From NCBI GenBank assembly GCA_964630925.1, contig CAZVZK010000297.1, positions 1-5,683 of the forward strand: a stretch of DNA of 5,683 bases, written 5' to 3'. Positions 1-5,554 of this stretch are shown here, in pieces (within the stretch, counting starts at the first letter, position 1; every line of letters starts with the position of its first letter). The notes beneath the pieces were generated by a model, which searched no databases, had not been told where the DNA came from, and was given only the letters and a program-made list of their open reading frames with translations. This DNA comes from RGDT01 sp964630925 (GTDB lineage Bacteria; Planctomycetota; Planctomycetia; Gemmatales; Gemmataceae). The position numbers were made by a program, and so were the translations under genes.

Positions 1-1448
1 GCCCCGCCCCGCTTGTCGGTGCCGCGGAACGACGACGCCGCCGCCCAGGCCGTGGCCACCACCTGAGAGGTGGTCAGCCCCGAGGCGAGGATCTTCTGCT
101 TGAGCTGGGCGACGTCCTGCGCCCCGATCAGCTCGTGATCGACGGCGGGGACGGGGTCCTGCCACAGCTGCGCCGGGGCCACGAGCGGGCCGAGCAGACG
201 CGAGACGGGCCCCATGTCGCGGTGCGTCAGCTTGTACCACGCCTTGGCGAAGGCCTCGGCGAACTCCTTCGGGCTCTTGTGGAACCGCTGCGAGATCTTC
301 AGATACTCCGGGTCCGTCCTCAGGGCCAGGTCCGTCGTGAACATGATCGGCGCGTGCTTCTTCGCCGGGTCGTGGGCGTCCGGCACCGTGTCCTTGCCCG
401 CACCGCCCTTCGGCGTCCACTGGAACGCGCCCGCCGGGCTCTTCGTCAGCTCCCACTCGTAGCCGAACAGGTTCTCGAAGTAGCCGTTGTCCCACTTCAC
501 CGGGTTGCTGGTCCAGGCCCCTTCCAGGCCGCTCGTGATCGTGTCGGCGCCCTTGCCCTTGCCGAACTTGTTCGTCCACCCGAAGCCCTGCTCCTCGATC
601 CCCGCCCCCTCGGGCTCGGGGCCGCAGTACTCCGCCGCGTTGGCCGCCCCGTGCGCCTTGCCGAAGGTGTGCCCGCCCGCGATCAGCGCCACCGTCTCTT
701 CGTCGTTCATCGCCATTCGCCCGAACGTCTCGCGGATGTGGCCGGCGGCGGCGAGCGGGTCCGGCTGGCCGCCGGGGCCCTCCGGGTTCACGTAGATCAG
801 CCCCATCTGCACGGCGCCGTACGGCTTCTGCAGACGCTTGTCGTCGTCATAACGCTTGGCCCCGAGCCACTCGATCTCGGCGCCCCAGTTGATGTCCGCC
901 TCCGGCTCCCAGATGTCCTCCCGGCCCCCGGCGAACCCGAACGTCTGGAACCCCATCGACTCCAGGGCGCAGTTGCCGGCCAGGACCATCAGCGCGGCCC
1001 ACGAGAGCTTCATGCCATACTTCTGCTTGACCGGCCCCAGCAGCCGCCGCGCCTTGTCCAGGCTGGCGTTGTCGGGCCAGCTGTTCAGCGGCGCGAAACG
1101 CTGCGTCCCCGAGGCCGCCCCGCCCCGGCCGTCACTGGTGCGATAAGTGCCCGCGCTGTGCCACGCCATGCGGATGAACAGCGGCCCGTAGTGCCCGTAG
1201 TCGGCCGGCCACCACTCCTGCGACGTGGTCATCACCTTCTCGATGTCCTTCTTGACGGCATCGAGGTCGAGCGTCTTGAACTCCTCGGCGTAATTGAACC
1301 CCGCGCCCATCGGGTTGGAAAGGGGCGAGTTCTGGTGCAGGATCTCCAGGTTCAGCTGGTTCGGCCACCAGTCGCGATTCGACCGCGCCCGCGTCGCCCC
1401 GGCCCCTTCCGCCCCGCCCATCACCGGGCACTTGGATTCGGTAGACAT
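1..1448 (-). CDS. katG: Catalase-peroxidase KatG, 5' part (C-terminus lies beyond the window)
   Basis: KatG is a cytoplasmic heme enzyme that breaks down hydrogen peroxide by catalase and peroxidase reactions. I read 482 codons from ATG at 1448 (MSTESKCPVMGG) to the left edge; the family is usually about 730-750 aa, so the N-terminal heme domain is complete and the C-terminal domain is only begun. Visible residues: distal Arg93, Trp96 and His97 (RMAWHSAGTYR); Tyr219 (QMGLIYVNPEGP) and Met245 (RMAMND), which with Trp96 form the Met-Tyr-Trp adduct needed for catalase activity; proximal heme ligand His260 (AGGHTFGKAHG); Trp312 and Asp373, partners of the proximal His; Arg410 (HRDMGP), the mobile arginine; Asp126 and Ser306 at the heme access channel. 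Nothing catalytic is missing. The start is supported by a GGGGAGGGG ribosome site just upstream. The gene stands alone, with 750 gene-free bases before it. The identification is secure; the missing 3' end is due only to the window edge. Confidence 0.97.
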   Translation of the reverse strand, partial: MSTESKCPVMGGAEGAGATRARSNRDWWPNQLNLEILHQNSPLSNPMGAGFNYAEEFKTLDLDAVKKDIEKVMTTSQEWWPADYGHYGPLFIRMAWHSAGTYRTSDGRGGAASGTQRFAPLNSWPDNASLDKARRLLGPVKQKYGMKLSWAALMVLAGNCALESMGFQTFGFAGGREDIWEPEADINWGAEIEWLGAKRYDDDKRLQKPYGAVQMGLIYVNPEGPGGQPDPLAAAGHIRETFGRMAMNDEETVALIAGGHTFGKAHGAANAAEYCGPEPEGAGIEEQGFGWTNKFGKGKGADTITSGLEGAWTSNPVKWDNGYFENLFGYEWELTKSPAGAFQWTPKGGAGKDTVPDAHDPAKKHAPIMFTTDLALRTDPEYLKISQRFHKSPKEFAEAFAKAWYKLTHRDMGPVSRLLGPLVAPAQLWQDPVPAVDHELIGAQDVAQLKQKILASGLTTSQVVATAWAAASSFRGTDKRGG

Positions 1449-1450
1449 GT

Positions 1451-1459
1451 CCCCTCCCC
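1451..1459 (-). promoter_or_regulatory. Ribosome binding site of katG
   Basis: The minus strand reads GGGGAGGGG and ends two bases before the ATG at 1448. The GGAG core lies at a workable distance and fixes the katG start. Confidence 0.7.
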
Positions 1460-1507
1460 GCTCCACTGTGTGCGTTCTCTGCCATCACGGATGGGCTTCC
1501 GGAGGAT

Positions 1508-1536
1508 GGTCTATGACAGAGGGGAGGTGGGAACAA
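1508..1536 (-). promoter_or_regulatory. katG: Candidate sigma-70-like promoter of katG
   Basis: On the minus strand TTGTTC (1536-1531) is followed after exactly 17 bases by TAGACC (1513-1508). The -35 matches TTGACA in four positions and the -10 matches TATAAT in only three, so this is weak. It would give a leader of roughly 55 bases before the katG ATG. A copy of the GAGTCACATG motif lies about 17 bases upstream of the -35, where an activator or repressor could sit. This is inference; no transcription start is known. Confidence 0.3.
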
Positions 1537-1541
1537 CCCTG

Positions 1542-1583
1542 CCGTCCGGACGGAGTCACATGGCAGAGCCCGCCCCTCTGCCA
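1542..1583. promoter_or_regulatory. Compact cluster of palindromes upstream of katG
   Basis: Three elements abut or overlap within 42 bases. CCGTCCGGACGG (1542-1553) is a perfect 12-base palindrome. GAGTCACATGGCA (1553-1565) is one copy of the motif repeated further upstream at 1770-1900. TGGCAGAG (1561-1568) and CTCTGCCA (1576-1583) are perfect 8-base inverted arms around a 7-base loop. No T-run follows on either strand, so an intrinsic terminator is unlikely. The position just upstream of the candidate katG -35 suggests protein binding sites. The factor is unknown. Confidence 0.45.
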
Positions 1584-1641
1584 CGATGCGCCGCTGCGAA
1601 TCGCCCGGGCCGTGGCCGGGGGTGTGGCCCAGGTGAAGACA

Positions 1642-1668
1642 GCATTGCATTGCATTGCAGCCCCCCCC
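1642..1668. repeat. Short tandem repeat (GCATT)x3 plus an 8-base C run
   Basis: Three perfect GCATT units and a partial GCA fill 1642-1659, followed by G and then eight consecutive C at 1661-1668. The tract is AT-richer than its surroundings. It lies outside any supported gene, about 200 bases upstream of the katG start. Such simple tracts can change length by slippage; no effect can be inferred here. Confidence 0.7.
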
Positions 1669-1765
1669 ACACGAACTTGAAATGAAGTCGATTGAGGCGT
1701 GTGAGTGCCCCCGCGTGCCGATGGCCGCCGGGGACCGCCTCCGAGGGACGCGAGGCCCCGTTGGA

Positions 1766-1835
1766 CGCCGAGTCACATGCCCACTTCGCGGAGTCACCTG
1801 CCCACTTTGCCTGAGAGTGGCCATGTGACTCGGCG
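1766..1835. repeat. 20-base inverted repeat enclosing a direct repeat (GAGTCACATG family)
   Basis: The left arm CGCCGAGTCACATGCCCACT (1766-1785) and the right arm (1816-1835) are reverse complements at 19 of 20 positions. The 30-base spacer holds a further direct copy, GAGTCACCTGCCCACTTTGC (1791-1810), which matches 1770-1789 at 18 of 20 positions. The two direct copies start 21 bases apart, close to two helical turns, which would place them on the same DNA face. The whole could form a long stem in RNA, or act as operators for a dimeric or cooperative protein, or be a unit of a dispersed repeat family. No coding sense is evident in it. Confidence 0.8.
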
Positions 1836-1851
1836 CTGTTTGACGCATGGT

Positions 1852-1900
1852 GGCACCGATCGGCGCCGAGTGCGCGAGTCACCTTGTCACATGCCACATT
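1852..1900. repeat. Near-palindrome and degenerate copies of the GAGTCAC motif
   Basis: GGCACCGATCGGCGCC (1852-1867) is a 16-base palindrome broken at one base pair and contains the perfect palindrome core CACCGATCGG-like centre; TCGGCGCCGA (1860-1869) is a second, overlapping perfect palindrome. GAGTCACCTTG (1876-1886) and GTCACATGCCACATT (1886-1900) are head-to-tail degenerate copies of the motif seen at 1553, 1770, 1791 and, inverted, 1831. They extend the motif cluster to about 350 bases in total. Confidence 0.6.
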
Positions 1901-1953
1901 CCAACCCCACGCACGCCCCCCGGCGGGAGGCCTGTGGCAGGCGCACCCACCCC

Positions 1954-1984
1954 TTGACCTCCGGTGTACAAACACCCAATAATG
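1954..1984 (+). promoter_or_regulatory. Weak candidate rightward promoter with a small inverted repeat
   Basis: TTGACC (1954-1959) is followed after 19 bases by AATAAT (1979-1984), in one of the few AT-rich patches of the intergenic region. GGTGT and ACACC (1963-1967 and 1972-1976) form an inverted repeat between the two boxes. No supported gene starts downstream on this strand; a transcript would run antisense into the small gene at 2199-2504. The spacing is longer than ideal, so this may be chance. Confidence 0.22.
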
Positions 1985-2198
1985 AGGGAAGGGAGAGTCC
2001 TCGCGCAGGAGCCCTCCCCCATCTCTCCGGTGCCCCGTGCCCAGACCTCCCCCTACAAACGATACGCCTCGCCCTTGTATCCCGACCACCAGGTGGGTAG
2101 CCCAACGGCCACCGAACCGGCAGGGCCTTCATCGCCGTTTCTCAGCTTCGCGTGGCCTCACAGGCCGGGGAAAATGATCCGGCAGGGCAGACAGGCCT

Positions 2199-2504
2199 TC
2201 AGGGGACAGGCGAGACGATGCCGTACTCACGCCGAGGTGGCTTCCACTCCGCGGGGACAAGCCCCTTCCGCTTGGCCTCGCCGACCTCAAGAAACCCTAG
2301 GTCCGCCAGCCGCCGCAGCGCCCTCCGCCAGCCATCCGGGCGAAACTTGAACCCGTAATGCATGAACATATCCGGCCCGACCTCAGGGGCCGGGATGAGG
2401 AAGCCGCAACTGTCGTCGATGTACAGGCGAAAGGTCGTGAACCAGATCGCGCCGTCCACCACCTTCACGAACAGGTGGGGCTCGCCAACGGCGGGCTTCT
2501 CCAT
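2199..2504 (-). CDS. Small hypothetical protein, 101 aa, possible winged-helix-like C-terminal half
   Basis: I do not recognise this protein. Start: ATG at 2504 is preferred because AAGGGGG lies five bases before it; a GTG at 2510 in the same frame would overlap that ribosome site. The sequence looks like a real folded protein: a beta-rich N-terminal half with aromatic residues (residues 11-40, GAIWFTTFRLYIDD), a central loop (EVGPDMFMHYGFKFRPDG), an amphipathic basic helix (59-70, WRRALRRLADLG) passing into FLEV, then a basic tail rich in Lys and Arg. A helix ending in LG-F-L-E-V is common in winged-helix DNA-binding folds, but that is only a resemblance. There is no signal peptide or membrane segment, so it is probably cytoplasmic. 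Codons favour G or C in third position, with several T exceptions. A TTGACG promoter candidate lies just upstream. It is separated from both neighbours by hundreds of bases, so context gives no function. Confidence 0.62.
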   Translation of the reverse strand: MEKPAVGEPHLFVKVVDGAIWFTTFRLYIDDSCGFLIPAPEVGPDMFMHYGFKFRPDGWRRALRRLADLGFLEVGEAKRKGLVPAEWKPPRREYGIVSPVP

Positions 2505-2509
2505 CGGCA

Positions 2510-2516
2510 CCCCCTT
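2510..2516 (-). promoter_or_regulatory. Ribosome binding site of the 101-aa gene
   Basis: The minus strand reads AAGGGGG, five bases before the ATG at 2504. It decides in favour of that ATG over the in-frame GTG at 2510, which it overlaps. Confidence 0.5.
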
Positions 2517-2544
2517 GGCTTACTTTTCACCAGGAAACTCCCCC

Positions 2545-2573
2545 ATCTCACCCCTCTCGCGGTCGCTCGTCAA
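2545..2573 (-). promoter_or_regulatory. Candidate sigma-70-like promoter of the 101-aa gene
   Basis: TTGACG (2573-2568) matches the -35 consensus at five of six positions and is followed after 17 bases by TGAGAT (2550-2545), a poor -10 with three matches. Transcription would start near 2538, giving a leader of about 35 bases before the ATG at 2504. The good -35, exact spacing and short distance to an RBS make this the best promoter candidate in the window. Confidence 0.42.
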
Positions 2574-2829
2574 GGGAAAAGCGCCCACCAGAGCCTCCGC
2601 GCGGCCACCGACGCCGCGCCCCGCCCACCACCGCCAGACATGACGCCCCCAGCGTCCACATCCCCCCGCCTTGCGCGGGCCAACGGCCGCTGCGCGGCCT
2701 ACGCCCTGGGCCGCAAAGCCGGCCCTGGCGTGGCCCGCTCGGCGTCCTCACACTTCACAACAAAGCAGAAGACCCGCAGCCCACCTTCGGAAGGCGCCCA
2801 CGCGTAAAGGCACGAGGGTTCGAGGCGAG

Positions 2830-2850
2830 CGGCACGGCGTAAGCGTGCCG
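2830..2850. repeat. Palindromic hairpin element, CGGCACG / CGTGCCG
   Basis: Arms CGGCACG (2830-2836) and CGTGCCG (2844-2850) are perfect complements around GCGTAAG. The element lies about 75 bases past the hydrolase stop, so it could form in the 3' end of that mRNA, but no T-run follows and it is not a standard intrinsic terminator. From memory, similar GGCACGGCGTAAG palindromes occur many times between genes in planctomycete genomes. I cannot confirm that here. Confidence 0.6.
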
Positions 2851-2924
2851 TGTCTGCGTCACACGGAGGGCAACGGGGGTCTCGGGACGTCTCGTTTACC
2901 CTGGGCGTCTGCCCCGGCCGCCCC

Positions 2925-4832
2925 TCACCCCGCGTCGAACAGCGTCACCTCATCGACGTGGAGCTGCACCTCGCGGCCCGCGTCCGGCTTCACGAAGAAG
3001 AACACGTCATCCACCTCGTGCCCCGCGGCGAACGGCGTGTCCTTGCCGTCGTTGCGCCTCGCGTCCTTCGTGAAGTCGAGGATGGCCCACCGCCACGCCC
3101 CCTCCTTCAGGCCCTTCAGGTGGATGTGCCGATTATCCTTGTCCGTCACGTCGAACATCTGAACGGTCATCGCACTCGCCCCGCTCAGGTGGTAGCGGAA
3201 CCGCAGCTTCGTGTGCGCCCCGACGGCCCGGTTCGGCACGACCTGGAGGCGTATCCACTTCCCCTTCGTCGCCGCGTGCGGCACGGCGCGCGCCACGCCC
3301 CAGTACGAATCCTCCGGCGCGCCCCCCGTCCGCGTCACGATGTCGAAGTCGCCCGGCCAGTACTTCGGCTTGCTCTTCGCATCCGTCCCGGTGTCGAACG
3401 AAGCCTGGAACATGACCCGCCGCGGGAACGGCTCCTTCTCGGCCGGCACCGTCGGGTCATCGTCGAAGAAGATGACATCATCGAGGTACAGCTCGTACCC
3501 CTTGCCGTCCTTCGGCCTGCCGACGAAGACCTTGAGGTCGTCCATGCGCTCGCCCCGACGGAAGGGCCGCGGGCTACCATCGTTGCGCGCCGCGTCGCGC
3601 GTGAAGTTCACCGTCACCTCCGACCACCTACCCTCCGTCAGCCCCGAGACGCGGACGTGGTTATTATCCTCCGTGGTCAGGCTGAAGTGCTGGAACGTCG
3701 CCTCCGTCCCGCCCTTGAGGTAGTAGCGGCAGTACATCTTGTTTGATGCCCCCATCATCGGGCCGGGCACGGGGTTGATCCCGGTCATCAGGGCGCTGAA
3801 GTCCCGGTAGGGCCTCTCCTTCACCCCCAGCGCGGTGACATTCCCCGGATACTTTGCGATGTTCCCCGTCTCGGCGGGGCCGAACCAGGCATAGTCGGGC
3901 GTCCGCGCCTCGAAGTCGCAAGCCGCCCAGATGCGGTGCGGGAAGTGCTTCGGACGCCCCGCCTCCGCCTTGGCCACCCCCCGCCTGTGGGCCGGCTTCT
4001 TGCTCACCTCGTCGATGAAGGCCAGCGTCTCCTTGATGACCTCCTCGGTGACACGCATGTGCCCCTTTTTCTTGTAGACCGACAACCGGTGCGCCGCCCC
4101 CGCCCGCCCGAGCGCCGCGGCCATCTCCTCCGCCTGACTCACCGGCACCGAGCCGTCGTCGTCGGAGTGCAGGATGAGCATGGGCCGCGTCATCGCCCCG
4201 ACGTACCGGATCGGCGAGGCCAGCCGCCGCGCGTCCGCGGATGCGGACCACAGCTTGCCCCACGACAGCTTCTCCAGGTCATACGGCCCCGACAGGCTGA
4301 TGACGCCGCGGAAGTCGGCGGGGAACTTCTCCCAGCCGCCGGTGCGGGGATAGGTGCCATCGCCCAGCGTAGCCGCGAGCGAGACGAGGTGGGCCCCTGC
4401 CGACATGCCGAGGAGGAAGATGCGGTCGCGGTCGATGGGATACTTCCCCGCGTGGGCGTGCAGCCAGCGGACGGCGCAAAGCACGTCCTGATAACACGCC
4501 GGCGGCGCCGTGCAGCCGGCGAGGCGGTAGTCGATGGAGACGGCGACGAAGCCGAGTTTCGCCCAGCGGGCCACGTCGATGGCACCCTCGCCGGGGTCGG
4601 TCTTGTGGCTGGCCACCCAGCGCCCCCCGTGGACGGACAGGATGACGGGGAACGGCCCCTTCCCCTCCGGATACGCGATGTCGAGCAGCAGGCCGGCGCC
4701 GAGGACGCGGCCATACACCACGTCCTTGATGACGGTGATCTTCGGCCCGTCGTCGGGCCGGGCGTGGGCCAGACAGCCGAGGGCCAGGGCGGTGAGGAGG
4801 GGCAGGCAGGTGGCGAGCCGTGCGTGTCGCAT
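2925..4832 (-). CDS. Exported alpha/beta hydrolase (esterase/lipase-like) with two tandem C-terminal beta domains, 635 aa
   Basis: The protein likely hydrolyses an ester, outside the cytoplasm. Residues 1-24 form a signal peptide (MRHARL, hydrophobic LPLLTALALG, possible cleavage after AHA); Cys20 makes a lipoprotein anchor a weaker alternative. Residues about 30-275 are an alpha/beta hydrolase of the BD-FAE/esterase-lipase type: oxyanion motif H68-G-G, GFVAVSIDYRLAG (94-106), nucleophile Ser144 in GMSAG, acid Asp226 in HSDDDGSVP, and His258 in KKKGHM. All three triad residues are present. A basic Ala-rich linker (277-296) leads to two homologous modules, about 297-459 and 469-635; residues 369-419 and 546-596 align without gaps at 24 of 51 identical positions, sharing the ends F-T-(R/K)-D-A-x-R-N-D-G. 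These modules look like beta-sandwich, carbohydrate-binding-type domains, which is inference. The start at 4832 has an RBS and begins the signal peptide; the frame stays open upstream to 5519, but that extension is low-complexity and antisense to another gene. Substrate unknown. Confidence 0.92.
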   Translation of the reverse strand: MRHARLATCLPLLTALALGCLAHARPDDGPKITVIKDVVYGRVLGAGLLLDIAYPEGKGPFPVILSVHGGRWVASHKTDPGEGAIDVARWAKLGFVAVSIDYRLAGCTAPPACYQDVLCAVRWLHAHAGKYPIDRDRIFLLGMSAGAHLVSLAATLGDGTYPRTGGWEKFPADFRGVISLSGPYDLEKLSWGKLWSASADARRLASPIRYVGAMTRPMLILHSDDDGSVPVSQAEEMAAALGRAGAAHRLSVYKKKGHMRVTEEVIKETLAFIDEVSKKPAHRRGVAKAEAGRPKHFPHRIWAACDFEARTPDYAWFGPAETGNIAKYPGNVTALGVKERPYRDFSALMTGINPVPGPMMGASNKMYCRYYLKGGTEATFQHFSLTTEDNNHVRVSGLTEGRWSEVTVNFTRDAARNDGSPRPFRRGERMDDLKVFVGRPKDGKGYELYLDDVIFFDDDPTVPAEKEPFPRRVMFQASFDTGTDAKSKPKYWPGDFDIVTRTGGAPEDSYWGVARAVPHAATKGKWIRLQVVPNRAVGAHTKLRFRYHLSGASAMTVQMFDVTDKDNRHIHLKGLKEGAWRWAILDFTKDARRNDGKDTPFAAGHEVDDVFFFVKPDAGREVQLHVDEVTLFDAG

Positions 4833-4836
4833 CGTA

Positions 4837-4844
4837 CTCCCTCT
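4837..4844 (-). promoter_or_regulatory. Ribosome binding site of the hydrolase gene
   Basis: The minus strand reads AGAGGGAG, ending four bases before the ATG at 4832. It supports this start over the open upstream extension of the frame. Confidence 0.6.
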
Positions 4845-4906
4845 ACCGGGCAGGCGGACAGGACCGAATCCGGCGGCGTGTGGTGTGGCCAGCCGGCGGG
4901 GGTAAT

Positions 4907-4927
4907 CTACGCGAGACGTACGTGTAG
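4907..4927. promoter_or_regulatory. Imperfect inverted repeat in the divergent intergenic region
   Basis: CTACGCG (4907-4913) and CGTGTAG (4921-4927) are inverted arms that match at six of seven positions, about 75 bases before the hydrolase start and 130 before the divergent gene. The inner part contains the palindrome ACGTACGT-like core. On the minus strand TAGATT overlaps one end and is a passable -10, but the matching -35 is poor. It could be an operator for one or both genes. The evidence is limited to symmetry and position. Confidence 0.3.
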
Positions 4928-5020
4928 GCCATCCGCACCGAGAGGCCCCGGCCCCGGCGGTAAGTCCCGCCCTCGCCGGACGACATGAGGGGGTATGGCC
5001 GGCCCTCCCGCGCGTCCACG

Positions 5021-5033
5021 CGACGGGGCGTCG
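5021..5033 (+). repeat. Small hairpin in the leader of the 156-aa gene
   Basis: CGACG-GGG-CGTCG gives a perfect 5-base-pair stem with a 3-base loop, ending ten bases before the GGAGG ribosome site. In an mRNA it might affect ribosome access; in DNA this GC-rich, such a stem may also arise by chance. Confidence 0.3.
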
Positions 5034-5042
5034 GGCGCGCCC

Positions 5043-5047
5043 GGAGG
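5043..5047 (+). promoter_or_regulatory. Ribosome binding site of the 156-aa gene
   Basis: GGAGG lies eight bases before the ATG at 5056, an ideal distance. It supports the plus-strand gene over the opposite open frame. Confidence 0.65.
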
Positions 5048-5055
5048 GGTGGTGG

Positions 5056-5526
5056 ATGAAACAGATGCTCACCGTCGCCGCGGGCGCCGCCTTGCTGGCG
5101 GCCGCGGCCTGGCTCGCCGTGGCCCTCGGCGCCGGCCTGATCGACTGGGCCCTGCCCCCGATCCCCAGCGAAACCCCCTGGCCCACCCGTGAGGCCCGCC
5201 TCCGCCTCAGCCACCAGGGCACCCTCCGCGCCATCCGCTGGGCCGAGGAGGACCTCGCCGCCGCCCTGCGCGCCGACGCCGGGGGCACCTCCCCCCTCGC
5301 TCGGGCGAAGAGGAAGGCCGTCGCCGAGGCCCGCGAGGTGGAGGCCGCCTTCCGCGCCAGGATCCGCGCGGAGTTCGGCAAGGACCCGCACGAGCTGGCG
5401 GCCGACCCCGATTCACCGATGGCGGAGCCCCCCACACCCTCCCCGCGCCGCGACGTCGCCGCCTGCGCGGACGCCGGCGGCGCCGCGGGCGGCCCCCCGC
5501 CGGCCGGCCCGCGACTCAAGGGGTGA
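5056..5526 (+). CDS. Hypothetical single-pass membrane-anchored protein, 156 aa
   Basis: I do not recognise a family. Residues 5-29 are a strongly hydrophobic Ala/Leu/Val segment after MKQM, consistent with an N-terminal membrane anchor or uncleaved signal; there is no lipobox Cys. Then comes a Pro-rich joint (33-43, LPPIPSETPWP), followed by charged, Ala-rich helices (44-73 and 80-108, with RLSHQGTLRAIRWAEEDLAAALR and a run of alternating Lys, Arg and Glu) that could form a helical hairpin or short coiled coil outside the membrane. The tail (115-156) is rich in Pro, Ala and Gly and probably disordered. Good RBS and hydrophobic start support the gene. It is divergent from the hydrolase gene across 223 bases, so shared regulation is possible but unproven. 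The opposite strand is also open here (a run-on of the hydrolase frame), but that product is low-complexity and lacks a start signal. Confidence 0.7.
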   Translation: MKQMLTVAAGAALLAAAAWLAVALGAGLIDWALPPIPSETPWPTREARLRLSHQGTLRAIRWAEEDLAAALRADAGGTSPLARAKRKAVAEAREVEAAFRARIRAEFGKDPHELAADPDSPMAEPPTPSPRRDVAACADAGGAAGGPPPAGPRLKG

Positions 5527-5554
5527 TACCGTATCGCGTTGATTCGTTGCGTAG

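Larger units (their letters stand above)
1449..2198. other. Gene-free stretch between katG and the small hypothetical gene
   Basis: Open frames here on both strands are rich in Arg, Pro, Gly and Ser, overlap each other, have no convincing start signals and look like GC-driven shadows. The stretch holds the katG leader and the palindrome, microsatellite and motif cluster listed separately. Its part nearest the small gene (about 1985-2198) shows only minor pairing potential: GGAGAG/CTCTCC (1992-1997 and 2023-2028) around TCCT/AGGA, and GGCCT-CAC-AGGCC (2154-2166). The last could weakly end the leftward transcript of the small gene, but no T-run follows. I see no tRNA, rRNA or transposase remnant. 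Confidence 0.6.
2511..2924. other. Gene-free stretch between the hydrolase gene and the 101-aa gene
   Basis: Frames here are GC-driven shadows or run-ons of antisense frames, none with a supported start. The stretch holds the promoter and RBS of the 101-aa gene and the hairpin at 2830-2850. I see no clear intrinsic terminator after the hydrolase stop; GGGC-GTCT-GCCC (2903-2914) is a 4-base-pair stem without a T-run. The middle (about 2580-2820) shows nothing that I can name. Confidence 0.55.

Noticed and set aside
1561..1583. Intrinsic terminator
   Set aside because: The hairpin is perfect but has no T-run on either side, and it lies upstream of katG rather than after a gene.
135..1685. A 516-codon open frame on the plus strand opposite katG
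   Set aside because: It is exactly antisense to a clear KatG reading frame, its product is Arg/Pro/Leu-rich without recognisable domains, and no RBS is seen. High GC content leaves such frames open by chance.
1766..1900. CRISPR array
   Set aside because: The repeats are short, degenerate and in mixed orientation, with no constant-length unique spacers and no cas genes in the window.
1132..2089. Minus-strand open frames across the katG upstream region, containing repeated peptides such as AKWAGDSAKWACDSA
   Set aside because: The peptide repetition simply reflects the GAGTCAC DNA repeats read in frame. The frames overlap each other and the katG start, and lack start signals.
2808..2850. GGGTTCGAGGC, resembling a tRNA T-loop, near 2816-2826
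   Set aside because: The flanking bases do not form a T stem, and no acceptor, D or anticodon arms can be found around it.
2850..3746. A 298-codon plus-strand open frame opposite the C-terminal modules of the hydrolase
   Set aside because: Antisense shadow; rich in Arg, Val, His and Leu, with no RBS or recognisable motif.
3936..4988. A 350-codon plus-strand open frame opposite the hydrolase
   Set aside because: Antisense shadow of the alpha/beta hydrolase domain; composition is Arg/Gly/Asp/Val-rich with no domain signal.
4833..5519. Extension of the hydrolase frame by 229 codons upstream of the ATG at 4832
   Set aside because: The extension is low-complexity (Ala, Arg, Ser, Gly), would bury the signal peptide inside the protein, and lies antisense to the better-supported 156-aa gene.
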